Shown here: piece after piece, positions 39,499 to 46,580 of the stretch
Numbering within the stretch: position 1 is the stretch's first letter
Layout: each line of letters opens with the position of its first letter
From: Euzebya sp051004735
GTDB taxonomy: Bacteria; Actinomycetota; Nitriliruptoria; Euzebyales; Euzebyaceae
Length of the DNA stretch: 64,000 nt
Assembly (NCBI GenBank): GCA_051004735.1
Contig: JBPCKA010000069.1
Coordinates: 62,001-126,000 of the forward strand
Direction: 5' to 3'
Translations under genes and position numbers: made by a program
The notes under the pieces: model-generated
The model's input: the letters and a program-made list of their open reading frames with translations, nothing else
Databases searched by the model: none
What the model was told of the DNA's origin: nothing

Positions 39499-42003
39499 GT
39501 GACGACAATCGACTTCCCCCACGCCCTGCCGGTGGAAAGGACCGAGCGGACGGCCTGGCGACTGGACTGCGACGGCGTCAGCCAGAAGGTCACCAACCTG
39601 ACCAAGCCCTATTGGAAACCGGAGGGCTACACCAAGGGCGATCTGTTGGCCTACTACTTCAACGCGGCTCGCTGGATCCTGCCGTTCCTGGCGGATCGTG
39701 CGTTGACGCTTAAACGCATGCCGGACGGGGCTGACGGGGACTTCTTCTACGCCAAGAACGCGCCGGATCATGTGCCCGAGTGGATGCCGCGGGCACCGGT
39801 CGTCAGCGACGACAGCGGTAAGACAATCGAGTATCTGATGGCCCAGGACACTGCCAGTCTGTTGTACGTGGCGAACCTGGGATGTATCGAGATGCACCCG
39901 TGGCACAGCCGCATCGACGCCCTCGGATTTCCCGACTATGCCTTCTTCGACCTGGACCCCTTCGGCGTGGAGTACCGCACGGTCAAAGACGTCGCCCTGG
40001 TGATCAAGGCGGCACTGGACCAACTGGGCCTGACCGGCTACCCACGCACCAGCGGCGCGACCGGGATGCACATCTATGTGCCTATCCAGCGGGTTCACAC
40101 CTTCGCTCAGGTCAGGGAACTGATCACCAGGATCTGTCGGCTGATCAACCGGGCTGATCCCCACCGGACCACCATGGCCTGGCAGGTGGCCGACCGTGAC
40201 GGTCAGGTGTTCCTGGATGCCGGAATGAACACCGAGGGGCGCAACATCGCCAGCGCCTATTCGGTCAGACCCCACCGGAACGCCACCGTGTCAACTCCGC
40301 TGCGGTGGGAGGAGTTGGACTCCGATGTCGAGCCAGGCGATTTCACCATGGCCTCGATCTGGCCCCGCCTTGAGGAGGTAGGCGACATCTTCACGGCCGT
40401 CCTGGCCGGCGGCCAGACCCTTGATGCGGCGATGGAGGCCGTGGGCATGGACGTCCAGGCTGAACGCCGCGGCCCCTCTCACTCTCTGGGACAACCGGCC
40501 AGCACACCTACGCCGCGTGAACAGGCCACCACCCCTCAGGATGAGGCAGGCGAGTTGGCGACCTACCAGGCCATGCGCGATTTCAACGCCACCGTCGAAC
40601 CCGCCGGCGAACCGGTGGCCCTCACGGGACTGGCCCGCTTTGTCATCCAGCACCACCTGGCCACACGCCTGCACCATGACCTGCGCCTGGAACGGGGCGG
40701 CACGCTGCGGTCCTGGGCGCTCCCCAAGGGTTTGCCGATGGTGCCGGGCATCACCCATCTGGCGATGCAGACCGAGGACCACCCGCTTGAGTACCTCACC
40801 TTCGCGGGCGACATCCCCGCTGGGCAGTACGGCGGCGGCCCGATGCGGATTTGGGACACCGGTACCTATGAGGTCCTTGAGTGGGACGACGGCAAGGTCA
40901 CGTTCAGGGCCGACGGCCTGCGCCATCACGGCGAATGGCACCTGTTCCGCATCAAGCAGTCCAACCCGAAAGAGTGGTTGATCAGCCGCTCCAAACGCGA
41001 TCAGATCACCCTTCCGCCAACCCCGCCCGTCATCGCCCCCACCCTGGCCACCAGCACGGCGGCGCCCTTCGATGATGAGGATTGGCTGTTTGAGGTCAAG
41101 TGGGACGGCGTCCGCGCCGTCGCCACCGTCACTCGTCCCGGGTTTGGCCCCAAGGAGGCCAACGACGGGACCACCCGCCTGGTCAGCCGCAACAACAACG
41201 ACATCACCGAGGCCTATCCCGAACTGGCCGCAATGTGGGAACGAGTGCTGGCGTTCAACGCGGTACTGGACGGGGAGGTCGTGGCGTTGGGGCCCGACGG
41301 ACTCCCCTCCTTCGCGCTGCTTCAGCAACGTATGCACCTGCGCGGCCGCGACCGTGTCGACCGTGCCCGCAAAGCCACTCCGGTGACCTATGTCGCCTTT
41401 GACCTGCTGGCATTGGACGGCCAACCGTTGATCGGCATGCCACTCACGCAACGCCTGGAACTGCTGGGTGAGGTGGTGGTACCTGGTCCGCACCTGTCCC
41501 TCAGCGAGACCATCCCAGGTAACGGAACGGCGCTGTTCCAGGCCATCCAGGCCCAGGGCCTTGAGGGCATCGTCGCCAAGCGGGCTGCCGCCGCCTACCT
41601 GCCGGGTCGTCGTTCGCCGGATTGGCGCAAGATCAAGGTCCGACGCACGGCTGAGGTCGTGGTCGGCGGTTGGTTGGAGAGCTCAACGGGCAGCGGGGAT
41701 CTGGGAAGTCTGCTGGTGGGGGCACATGCCGGTGAGGAATTGCACTATCTCGGCCGGGTTGGCACCGGGTTTGACGCCGCTGAGCGTGACCGGCTTCGAC
41801 AGACGCTCCAGCCGACCACCGGGTCCCCATTCGCAGATCCCGCCGCGAAGAAGACCGAGCCGGTCCATTGGGTGGTCCCCACACTGGTGATCGAGGTGGA
41901 GTACGCCGAGATCGGTGGCGGCGGCAGTCTTCGGGCGCCCTCCTACCGCCGATCTCTGCCCGACCTGCCCCCTGACGCCGTCACCCGGGACGCGATTCGC
42001 TGA
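39499..42003 (+). CDS. ligD: Multi-domain DNA ligase LigD (polymerase, phosphoesterase, ligase)
   Basis: 834 residues from GTG 39499. Order is Pol (about 1-300; YAFFDLDPFGVEYRT metal site, SGATGMHIYVP), then 3'-phosphoesterase (about 365-510; FVIQHHLATRLHHDLRLERG, with catalytic His/Asp), then ATP-dependent ligase (about 520-834; EVKWDGVRA with adenylated Lys at 534, LDGEVVALGPDGLP, EGIVAKRA, WRKIKV). This is the mycobacterial order Pol-PE-Lig. With Ku it repairs double-strand breaks by end joining. An upstream GTG at 39493 is also possible. All three active sites look intact. Confidence 0.95.
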   Translation: MTTIDFPHALPVERTERTAWRLDCDGVSQKVTNLTKPYWKPEGYTKGDLLAYYFNAARWILPFLADRALTLKRMPDGADGDFFYAKNAPDHVPEWMPRAPVVSDDSGKTIEYLMAQDTASLLYVANLGCIEMHPWHSRIDALGFPDYAFFDLDPFGVEYRTVKDVALVIKAALDQLGLTGYPRTSGATGMHIYVPIQRVHTFAQVRELITRICRLINRADPHRTTMAWQVADRDGQVFLDAGMNTEGRNIASAYSVRPHRNATVSTPLRWEELDSDVEPGDFTMASIWPRLEEVGDIFTAVLAGGQTLDAAMEAVGMDVQAERRGPSHSLGQPASTPTPREQATTPQDEAGELATYQAMRDFNATVEPAGEPVALTGLARFVIQHHLATRLHHDLRLERGGTLRSWALPKGLPMVPGITHLAMQTEDHPLEYLTFAGDIPAGQYGGGPMRIWDTGTYEVLEWDDGKVTFRADGLRHHGEWHLFRIKQSNPKEWLISRSKRDQITLPPTPPVIAPTLATSTAAPFDDEDWLFEVKWDGVRAVATVTRPGFGPKEANDGTTRLVSRNNNDITEAYPELAAMWERVLAFNAVLDGEVVALGPDGLPSFALLQQRMHLRGRDRVDRARKATPVTYVAFDLLALDGQPLIGMPLTQRLELLGEVVVPGPHLSLSETIPGNGTALFQAIQAQGLEGIVAKRAAAAYLPGRRSPDWRKIKVRRTAEVVVGGWLESSTGSGDLGSLLVGAHAGEELHYLGRVGTGFDAAERDRLRQTLQPTTGSPFADPAAKKTEPVHWVVPTLVIEVEYAEIGGGGSLRAPSYRRSLPDLPPDAVTRDAIR

Positions 42004-42011
42004 GGCGTCAA

Positions 42012-42342
42012 TCAGATCTGCATGTAGTGGCCCAGTCGGCGGGGCAAAGCGTCCAAGACGGCTCGGACGGTGGCGTTGACCAGCGATTGTCGTCCTTTAG
42101 TCGCTGGCCACTGCTCCACCCACGCCAGGCGCAAACGGACGTGGGGCGGCATGATCCCGGCCACCGCGATGCAGGTGGCCTGCCCAGCGGCCCGCAGCAG
42201 ATCCTGCCCGACTACCTCCACCCGCTACCTCCACCCGCGCGGCCGAGTGTCGGCCATCATCATCAAGGATCACCTCGACCACGGTCTGGTCCGGACGAGC
42301 GCGGACAACAGTGATCAGTGGTCGAAACAACCCCTCACTCAT
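42012..42342 (-). pseudogene. Small unknown gene, frameshifted by a 13-bp tandem duplication
   Basis: ATG 42342 opens MSEGLFRPLITVVRARPDQT and VVEVILDDDGRHSAARVEV. At that point the sequence CTACCTCCACCCG (plus strand) is present twice in tandem, which shifts the frame. Removing one copy joins the reading directly to VGQDLLRAAGQATCIAVAGI and on to LPRRLGHYMQI, giving a neat ~105-residue protein. I do not recognise the family. Because the lesion is an exact tandem duplication it can revert by slippage, so the gene may be phase-variable rather than dead. It converges with ligD, 8 bases between the stops. Confidence 0.65.
42212..42237. repeat. 13-bp tandem duplication inside the unknown gene
   Basis: CTACCTCCACCCG occurs at 42212-42224 and again at 42225-42237, without spacer. 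Thirteen is not a multiple of three, which explains the frameshift in the leftward gene. Confidence 0.9.
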
Positions 42343-42578
42343 TAGTTCGTGACTCTTGGTGGGTGGTGGCGGACGGAACACAGGATATCGCTGCTCACGT
42401 CTGCCTCATTGCCGATCGTCCACAGGAACGACAGGGGGGTCTGACGCAGATAGACGTCTGTTGTCTCGGGCACGAAGTCAGTCTGGACGTACAGCAGTGA
42501 TGCGCCGACGCGTGCCGCTGCGCCAGCGCCGGTCCACGCCGGGTTCGGGTTTCGGGTGGCGCTAGGCTGACGACGACG

Positions 42579-42875
42579 ATGTCGACACCTTTGGTTGCGC
42601 CCGAACGCGAGGACGTCTCCTCCACCGACACCCGCAACGACCGGGACCGTCTGTGGAACGTGCTGGTGTGGAACGACCCGGTGACACAGATGTCCTACGT
42701 CGTGTTCGTGTTGCGCAAGCTGTTTGGCTACGACGAACCCACCGCCACGAGGCTGATGATGCAGGTCCATGAAGAGGGTCGGGCCGTCGTGAGTAGCGGC
42801 CCCCGGGAAAAGGCGGAGATGGATGTGCACCGGCTTCACGCCAACGGTCTTCAGGCGACGCTGAGCCAGGACTGA
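42579..42875 (+). CDS. clpS: ClpS adaptor of the ClpAP/ClpCP protease
   Basis: 98 residues. The core WNVLVWNDPVTQMSYVVFVL with ND, then HEEGRAVVSSGPREKAEMDV, is the N-end-rule binding fold of ClpS, which brings substrates with bulky N-terminal residues to the Clp ATPase. The N-terminal ~25 residues are flexible. DUF2017 follows at once, as in many actinobacteria. The 236 bases upstream contain no other gene; the stretch near GGCGCTAGGCTGACG may hold the promoter, but I see no certain box. Confidence 0.92.
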   Translation: MSTPLVAPEREDVSSTDTRNDRDRLWNVLVWNDPVTQMSYVVFVLRKLFGYDEPTATRLMMQVHEEGRAVVSSGPREKAEMDVHRLHANGLQATLSQD

Positions 42876-42876
42876 G

Positions 42877-43395
42877 GTGATGCTGTTTCGACGCCTGGTA
42901 CGCCATCCCGAGGGGGGTGTCCGGGTCACCCTGCCCAGCAACGAACGCGCGCTGCTGCTCAACATGGCGGCGACCATCCGCCAGGTCATCGCCGACGTTG
43001 ACGCCGACACCCCTCCCGACGATCTGACTGGCCGACTGTTTCCCCGGGCGTACGAGGATCCCTTGGAGGAGATGGAGTTCGCGGACTCGATGATGGCCCC
43101 CCTGGCAGAGGCCAAGCGGACCATGCTCGACACCTTCACAGACTCACTCAGCAGCGGCAAGGTCACCGACCGTCGCTGGAAGACCAACCTGGATGACGAG
43201 CAGACCGCCGCGTGGTTGGCCGTCCTGCAGGACGGACGTCAGATCCTGTCGCGCGTCGTCGGCATCCAGACCGAGGCCGACTGGGAGCGACTGGAAGACA
43301 GTGACGAGGAGGCGGCCATCGTGCTGGGTTACCTCGGTGATCTGCAGAACAGTCTGATCATGCTGCTGATGGGCGGTCTGCCCGACCCCCAATGA
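42877..43395 (+). CDS. DUF2017 family protein
   Basis: 172 residues. The sequence starts MLFRRLVRHPEGGVRVTLPS with ERALLLNMAATIRQVI, and contains LFPRAYEDPLEEMEF and ILGYLGDLQNSLI-like helices (VLGYLGDLQNSLIMLL). This is DUF2017, an actinobacterial family of unknown function nearly always beside clpS, so it is probably linked to Clp-dependent proteolysis. Either GTG 42877 or ATG 42880 may start it. Confidence 0.88.
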   Translation: MMLFRRLVRHPEGGVRVTLPSNERALLLNMAATIRQVIADVDADTPPDDLTGRLFPRAYEDPLEEMEFADSMMAPLAEAKRTMLDTFTDSLSSGKVTDRRWKTNLDDEQTAAWLAVLQDGRQILSRVVGIQTEADWERLEDSDEEAAIVLGYLGDLQNSLIMLLMGGLPDPQ

Positions 43396-43406
43396 CACCG
43401 GGCTGG

Positions 43407-43422
43407 GTTACTTGCCAGTAAC
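43407..43422. promoter_or_regulatory. TetR-type operator candidate GTTACT-N4-AGTAAC
   Basis: A perfect 6-bp inverted repeat with a 4-base spacer ends directly before ATG 43423 of the TetR gene. Position and form fit autorepression. If the start is ATG 43435, the site lies in the 5' leader. Confidence 0.5.
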
Positions 43423-44022
43423 ATGCCAGGTCGGATGCAGCAGCGAGGACGACTGACGGCCCAGCAGCGACGTGAGCAACTTCTTGCGGTCGCGGGTGAA
43501 CGGTTCGCAGAGTTGGGCTTCCATGCCCTGTCGATGGAAGCCATCGCCGATGCGGCGGGCATCTCCAAGCCGGTCCTGTACCAGCATTTCCCCTCCAAGC
43601 GGGCCCTGTATGTCGCGCTGGTGCAAGATGCCGTCAGCGAGATGCAGGCACGGGTGACCAGCGCTCTTGAGGGGACCACCGACAATGGTCAACGTGTCCA
43701 GGGTGCCATCCGCGCATTCTTTGATTTCGTGGAGGACCAACGCTTTCGCCTGCTGTTTCTCACCGCGGACTCAGCCGATGCGGAGACTGGCGCACTGGTG
43801 GATGAGGCACGGCAGGGCGTCGCCGAATCGGTCGCAAAGTTGATCGCCGCAGATGCGGGACTGTCCAACGCCCGCGCCGAACTGCTGGCCACCGGCGTTC
43901 GTGGGCTGGCGATCGCGGGGGCACAGTGGTGGGTCGAGCACTCCGATATCGACAAGGAAGAGGCGGTTCAGCTGCTGTCCCGACTGGTGTGGCGTGGCCT
44001 GAGCGGCTTCGAACGGCCATGA
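43423..44022 (+). CDS. TetR family transcriptional regulator
   Basis: 199 residues. The N-terminal helix-turn-helix is RREQLLAVAGERFAELGFHA, ALSMEAIADAAGISKPVLYQ and HFPSKRALYVAL. The C-terminal ligand domain (about 75-195) is helical, as in TetR_C proteins of actinobacterial acyl-CoA or membrane-lipid control. An operator-like repeat abuts the start. It stands between ClpS/DUF2017 and the MauE operon, 56 bases before it, and may control that operon. ATG 43435 is an alternative start. Confidence 0.88.
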   Translation: MPGRMQQRGRLTAQQRREQLLAVAGERFAELGFHALSMEAIADAAGISKPVLYQHFPSKRALYVALVQDAVSEMQARVTSALEGTTDNGQRVQGAIRAFFDFVEDQRFRLLFLTADSADAETGALVDEARQGVAESVAKLIAADAGLSNARAELLATGVRGLAIAGAQWWVEHSDIDKEEAVQLLSRLVWRGLSGFERP

Positions 44023-44078
44023 GTGTCAATGGGAGCGTCGGGCTGTCATGGTGTCGCCGGTCAACTATCCTGCCCGGG

Positions 44079-44597
44079 ATGGATATCGCCCCTATCCTGA
44101 CCGCCGTCACATGGCTGGGAGCCGGTCTGCTGGTCTACGGCGGCGCGACCAAAATTCCTGTGCCCGATGGCGCCATGGCCGCGTTGCATTCTCTGGGGTT
44201 GCCCTCAGGACGCGTCGCTGCTCGGCTCTTGGGGGTGGCCGAGATCGGACTGGGAGTCGTGATCGTGATCGTGGGCGGGGTCGCGGCAGCCATCCTGAGC
44301 GCCATCACCTTCGGGTTGTTGAGCCTGGTGGCTGCGCGCCAGCGGGCCGCCCAGATCGACTGTGGCTGTTTCGGGGTGCATCGCTACCCGGTGTCGGGCA
44401 CCCACATCGCCGTCAACGCGGCAATCGCGGTGGCAGGTGCGGTGGGTGTGACCGCCCCGCCATGGAACGTCGGCGCGGTGGGCGCGGACGCGGGTGGCCT
44501 TGCGGTTGTCACTGCCGCCTTGCTGACAGCGACGGGCGTGGGTGTCTTGACCAACATCATCCAACGTGCCGGGCTGGCTCAGGCGGCACGGCTATGA
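44079..44597 (+). CDS. MauE/DoxX-type redox-associated membrane protein
   Basis: 172 residues from ATG 44079 with about four to five membrane helices. VTWLGAGLLVYGGATKIPVP and the IDCGCFG motif (the Cys pair between helices) are typical of MauE-like proteins in the DoxX superfamily. MauE is needed for disulfide formation in the six-disulfide light chain of methylamine dehydrogenase. Here it heads a six-gene operon that ends in a Cys-rich, MauA-like exported protein. The thioredoxin-like gene next to it corresponds to MauD. Confidence 0.82.
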   Translation: MDIAPILTAVTWLGAGLLVYGGATKIPVPDGAMAALHSLGLPSGRVAARLLGVAEIGLGVVIVIVGGVAAAILSAITFGLLSLVAARQRAAQIDCGCFGVHRYPVSGTHIAVNAAIAVAGAVGVTAPPWNVGAVGADAGGLAVVTAALLTATGVGVLTNIIQRAGLAQAARL

Positions 44598-44619
44598 CCA
44601 CCATGAGCGGGTCGCGCCG

Positions 44620-45375
44620 ATGACCGTCGTGGTCAGCCTGCTGGCGATCGTGGTGAGCCTACTGGCTGTGCTGGTGGTCGGGTTGCTCCGCACCCATGCC
44701 GAGGTGTTGCGGGCACTGGAGGATCTGGGGGCCGGCTTGGGAACAGACGGGCCGGGCCCACGACGACGTCGCGACGCACAACCCGGTCCGACTGCCAAGA
44801 CGGGCCGCCAGGCAGCCAACATCACCGGCCAGACGCTGGGCGGCGGAACACAGGCGATCCGGGTGGCCGACACCGGCCACGACACCCTGCTGCTGTTCCT
44901 CTCCAGCGGATGTCTGACCTGCCACGGGTTCTGGGACGCGCTGCGCCAGCCGGGTGGGTTGGGACTACCCACACGCATCCGGGTCATCGCGGTGACCAAG
45001 GACCTGGACCAGGAAAGCCCGTCCGCGTTGAGCCAGGTGATGCCTACCAGTGGCGCGCAGTTGATCTGCAGTTCGCAAGTATGGGCGGACTACGCCGTCC
45101 CGGGATCGCCCTACGCAGTGTTGGTCGGCGGTCGTGAAGGGCGGGTGATAGGTGAGGGCACCGGGGGGTCATGGGATCAGGTGGCGAACCTGTTGGCGCA
45201 GGCCACGGGTGACCTGGCCTATGTGGGTGAGGACACGGCCAGAACCGTGAAATCCGGACGAGACATGGCCGTGGAACGCGACACTGACGAGGAGTTGCTG
45301 GCAGCAGGCATTCGTCCGGGTGATCGGAGCCTGTATCCCGGTGGCGACCGGATGGTGGCCGATGATGCCTCATGA
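44620..45375 (+). CDS. Membrane-anchored thioredoxin-like protein (MauD-like)
   Basis: 251 residues from ATG 44620. An N-terminal helix (VVVSLLAIVVSLLAVLVVGL) anchors a periplasm-facing domain. Residues ~105-215 have a thioredoxin-like fold with the redox pair CLTC in LLLFLSSGCLTCHGFWD and the cis-Pro region VPGSPYAVLV. MauD proteins, with MauE, introduce or correct disulfides in MauA. The last ~30 residues are polar. The stop overlaps the start of a 27-codon ORF (ATGA). Upstream in-frame codons to 44566 overlap the MauE end and are not needed. Confidence 0.8.
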   Translation: MTVVVSLLAIVVSLLAVLVVGLLRTHAEVLRALEDLGAGLGTDGPGPRRRRDAQPGPTAKTGRQAANITGQTLGGGTQAIRVADTGHDTLLLFLSSGCLTCHGFWDALRQPGGLGLPTRIRVIAVTKDLDQESPSALSQVMPTSGAQLICSSQVWADYAVPGSPYAVLVGGREGRVIGEGTGGSWDQVANLLAQATGDLAYVGEDTARTVKSGRDMAVERDTDEELLAAGIRPGDRSLYPGGDRMVADDAS

Positions 45376-45455
45376 GCACGGCTGCAGTCGTGCTGAGCGT
45401 CTCGGTGTTGGCACTGGCATTGACCGCTGCGGTGCGGGCCCAGTGGTCGCCCTGA
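45372..45455 (+). CDS. 27-residue single-helix peptide
   Basis: ATG 45372 overlaps the stop of the thioredoxin-like gene, and the frame ends at 45455. The product is almost entirely one hydrophobic helix (VVLSVSVLALALTAAV) ending RAQWSP. Such tiny coupled membrane peptides can be subunits of larger complexes, but the length alone gives little proof. It sits 9 bases before the next membrane gene, so the operon is continuous. Confidence 0.45.
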   Translation: MSTAAVVLSVSVLALALTAAVRAQWSP

Positions 45456-45464
45456 GGCGAGTCG

Positions 45465-46052
45465 ATGCTGTCCAGCATCTCCCCGGTCGGGGAATACGCA
45501 CGCGATCAACGGTGGTCATCGACAGTGACCGCCTACCTGTTGGGCTCACTGCTGGGCGGCGTCATGATGGGAGCCGTGGCAGGTGGGAGCGGCATGCTGC
45601 TGCTGGGCACCTACAGCGCCACGACGCGACTGCTGGCCCTGGCCGTGGCCACCTCGATCGGGTTGCTGGCCGACCGCTGGGGCCGGGTGCCCACGCTTCA
45701 CCGTCAGGTGGATCAACGGTGGCTGAGCACGTATCGGGGCTGGGTCTACGGCGCGGGGTTTGGACTGCAGCTAGGTGTGGGTGTGGTGACGATCGTGCCC
45801 TCAAGCATCGTGTGGGTGCTCTGGGTCGGTGCAGTTCTGACAGCGGACATCCGCGTGGGGATTGCGGTTGGCGCGGTGTTCGGCGTCGGCCGTGCGCTGC
45901 CCTTGGTGGCCGGCGGCCGGATCGCCACCGTCGGTCAACTTCGAGGATGGATGCAGCGGATGGACCGGTCACGGTCCGCTGCCGCGCGAACCACGTCAGT
46001 GGCACAAGGCGTTGTGGGCGTCATCGGCGTGGCCGTCTGGGCCTTCACATGA
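45465..46052 (+). CDS. Multi-pass membrane protein in the MauA-like operon
   Basis: 195 residues with about five membrane helices in two groups (GSLLGGVMMGAVAGGSG, LLALAVATSIGLLA; GFGLQLGVGVVTIVPSSIVW, AGAVFGV-like VGIAVGAVFGVGRALPLVAGG). I do not recognise a family. Its place beside MauE- and MauD-like genes recalls MauF, a CcdA/DsbD-like membrane protein needed for methylamine dehydrogenase, but there is no conserved Cys pair, so equivalence is only a suggestion. Confidence 0.7.
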   Translation: MLSSISPVGEYARDQRWSSTVTAYLLGSLLGGVMMGAVAGGSGMLLLGTYSATTRLLALAVATSIGLLADRWGRVPTLHRQVDQRWLSTYRGWVYGAGFGLQLGVGVVTIVPSSIVWVLWVGAVLTADIRVGIAVGAVFGVGRALPLVAGGRIATVGQLRGWMQRMDRSRSAAARTTSVAQGVVGVIGVAVWAFT

Positions 46053-46094
46053 CGGCGGCGACATGAACGCGTCCCTCAGCAGGTGGGCTGCCTG

Positions 46095-46580
46095 ATGCGC
46101 ATCGATGATCAGGGATTCGCCGTCGACCTGCCCACTCCCTGGGAGGGCGCAGTCCAGCGCGGGGAGGTCAGCCCCGCTGTCCATCGTCGGGCCAGTGATC
46201 GCGGTGTAGGTGTACAGACCCCTCCTGTTCTGCATCTGTCAACCACCCCTCTGCCAGCCCTCAGGGGTGACTTCGGCTCAGGAGCAGTCGATCTGCTGGG
46301 TCACGCCGACGTGTTCATCGCGGTCCTCGACTACGGACAAGACAGCGTCGGAACCGCCCTGTTCGACACCGGACCGATGCCACGAACTTTGAGTTCACGG
46401 CAGTTCAAACCTGACGGGCTACAGCGGGCCATCCCCGGGCAGTCCGGCTACCAGCAGTTCTGCACCGAGAACGGTCGTGCCCTGTGTCTCTACGTCGTTC
46501 TGGGCGCCCATCATCAAGCCCGCCGACTGGTTCGTGAGGCAAACCAGATGCTCAGCCGAATCCAGATCGCGGCACCATGA
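46095..46580 (+). CDS. Unknown soluble protein in the MauA-like operon
   Basis: 161 residues from ATG 46095 (MRIDDQGFAVDLPTPWEGAV), whose first base overlaps the stop of a 10-codon frame starting at 46063 (TGATG). The sequence is beta-rich in the first two thirds with HLSTTPLPALRGDFGSGAVD and FIAVLDYGQDSVGTALF, then a helix (HHQARRLVREANQMLSRI). I recognise no family. The stop overlaps the start of the MauA-like gene (ATGA), so it is made together with it and may be a chaperone or partner. Confidence 0.68.
   Translation: MRIDDQGFAVDLPTPWEGAVQRGEVSPAVHRRASDRGVGVQTPPVLHLSTTPLPALRGDFGSGAVDLLGHADVFIAVLDYGQDSVGTALFDTGPMPRTLSSRQFKPDGLQRAIPGQSGYQQFCTENGRALCLYVVLGAHHQARRLVREANQMLSRIQIAAP

Noticed and set aside
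39130..40275. 381-codon minus-strand frame across the Ku-LigD promoter
   Set aside because: It is antisense to the ligD polymerase domain and enters Ku in the wrong frame.
40291..41493. 400-codon minus-strand frame inside ligD
   Set aside because: LigD domains on the plus strand are complete and continuous; the opposite frame is a shadow.
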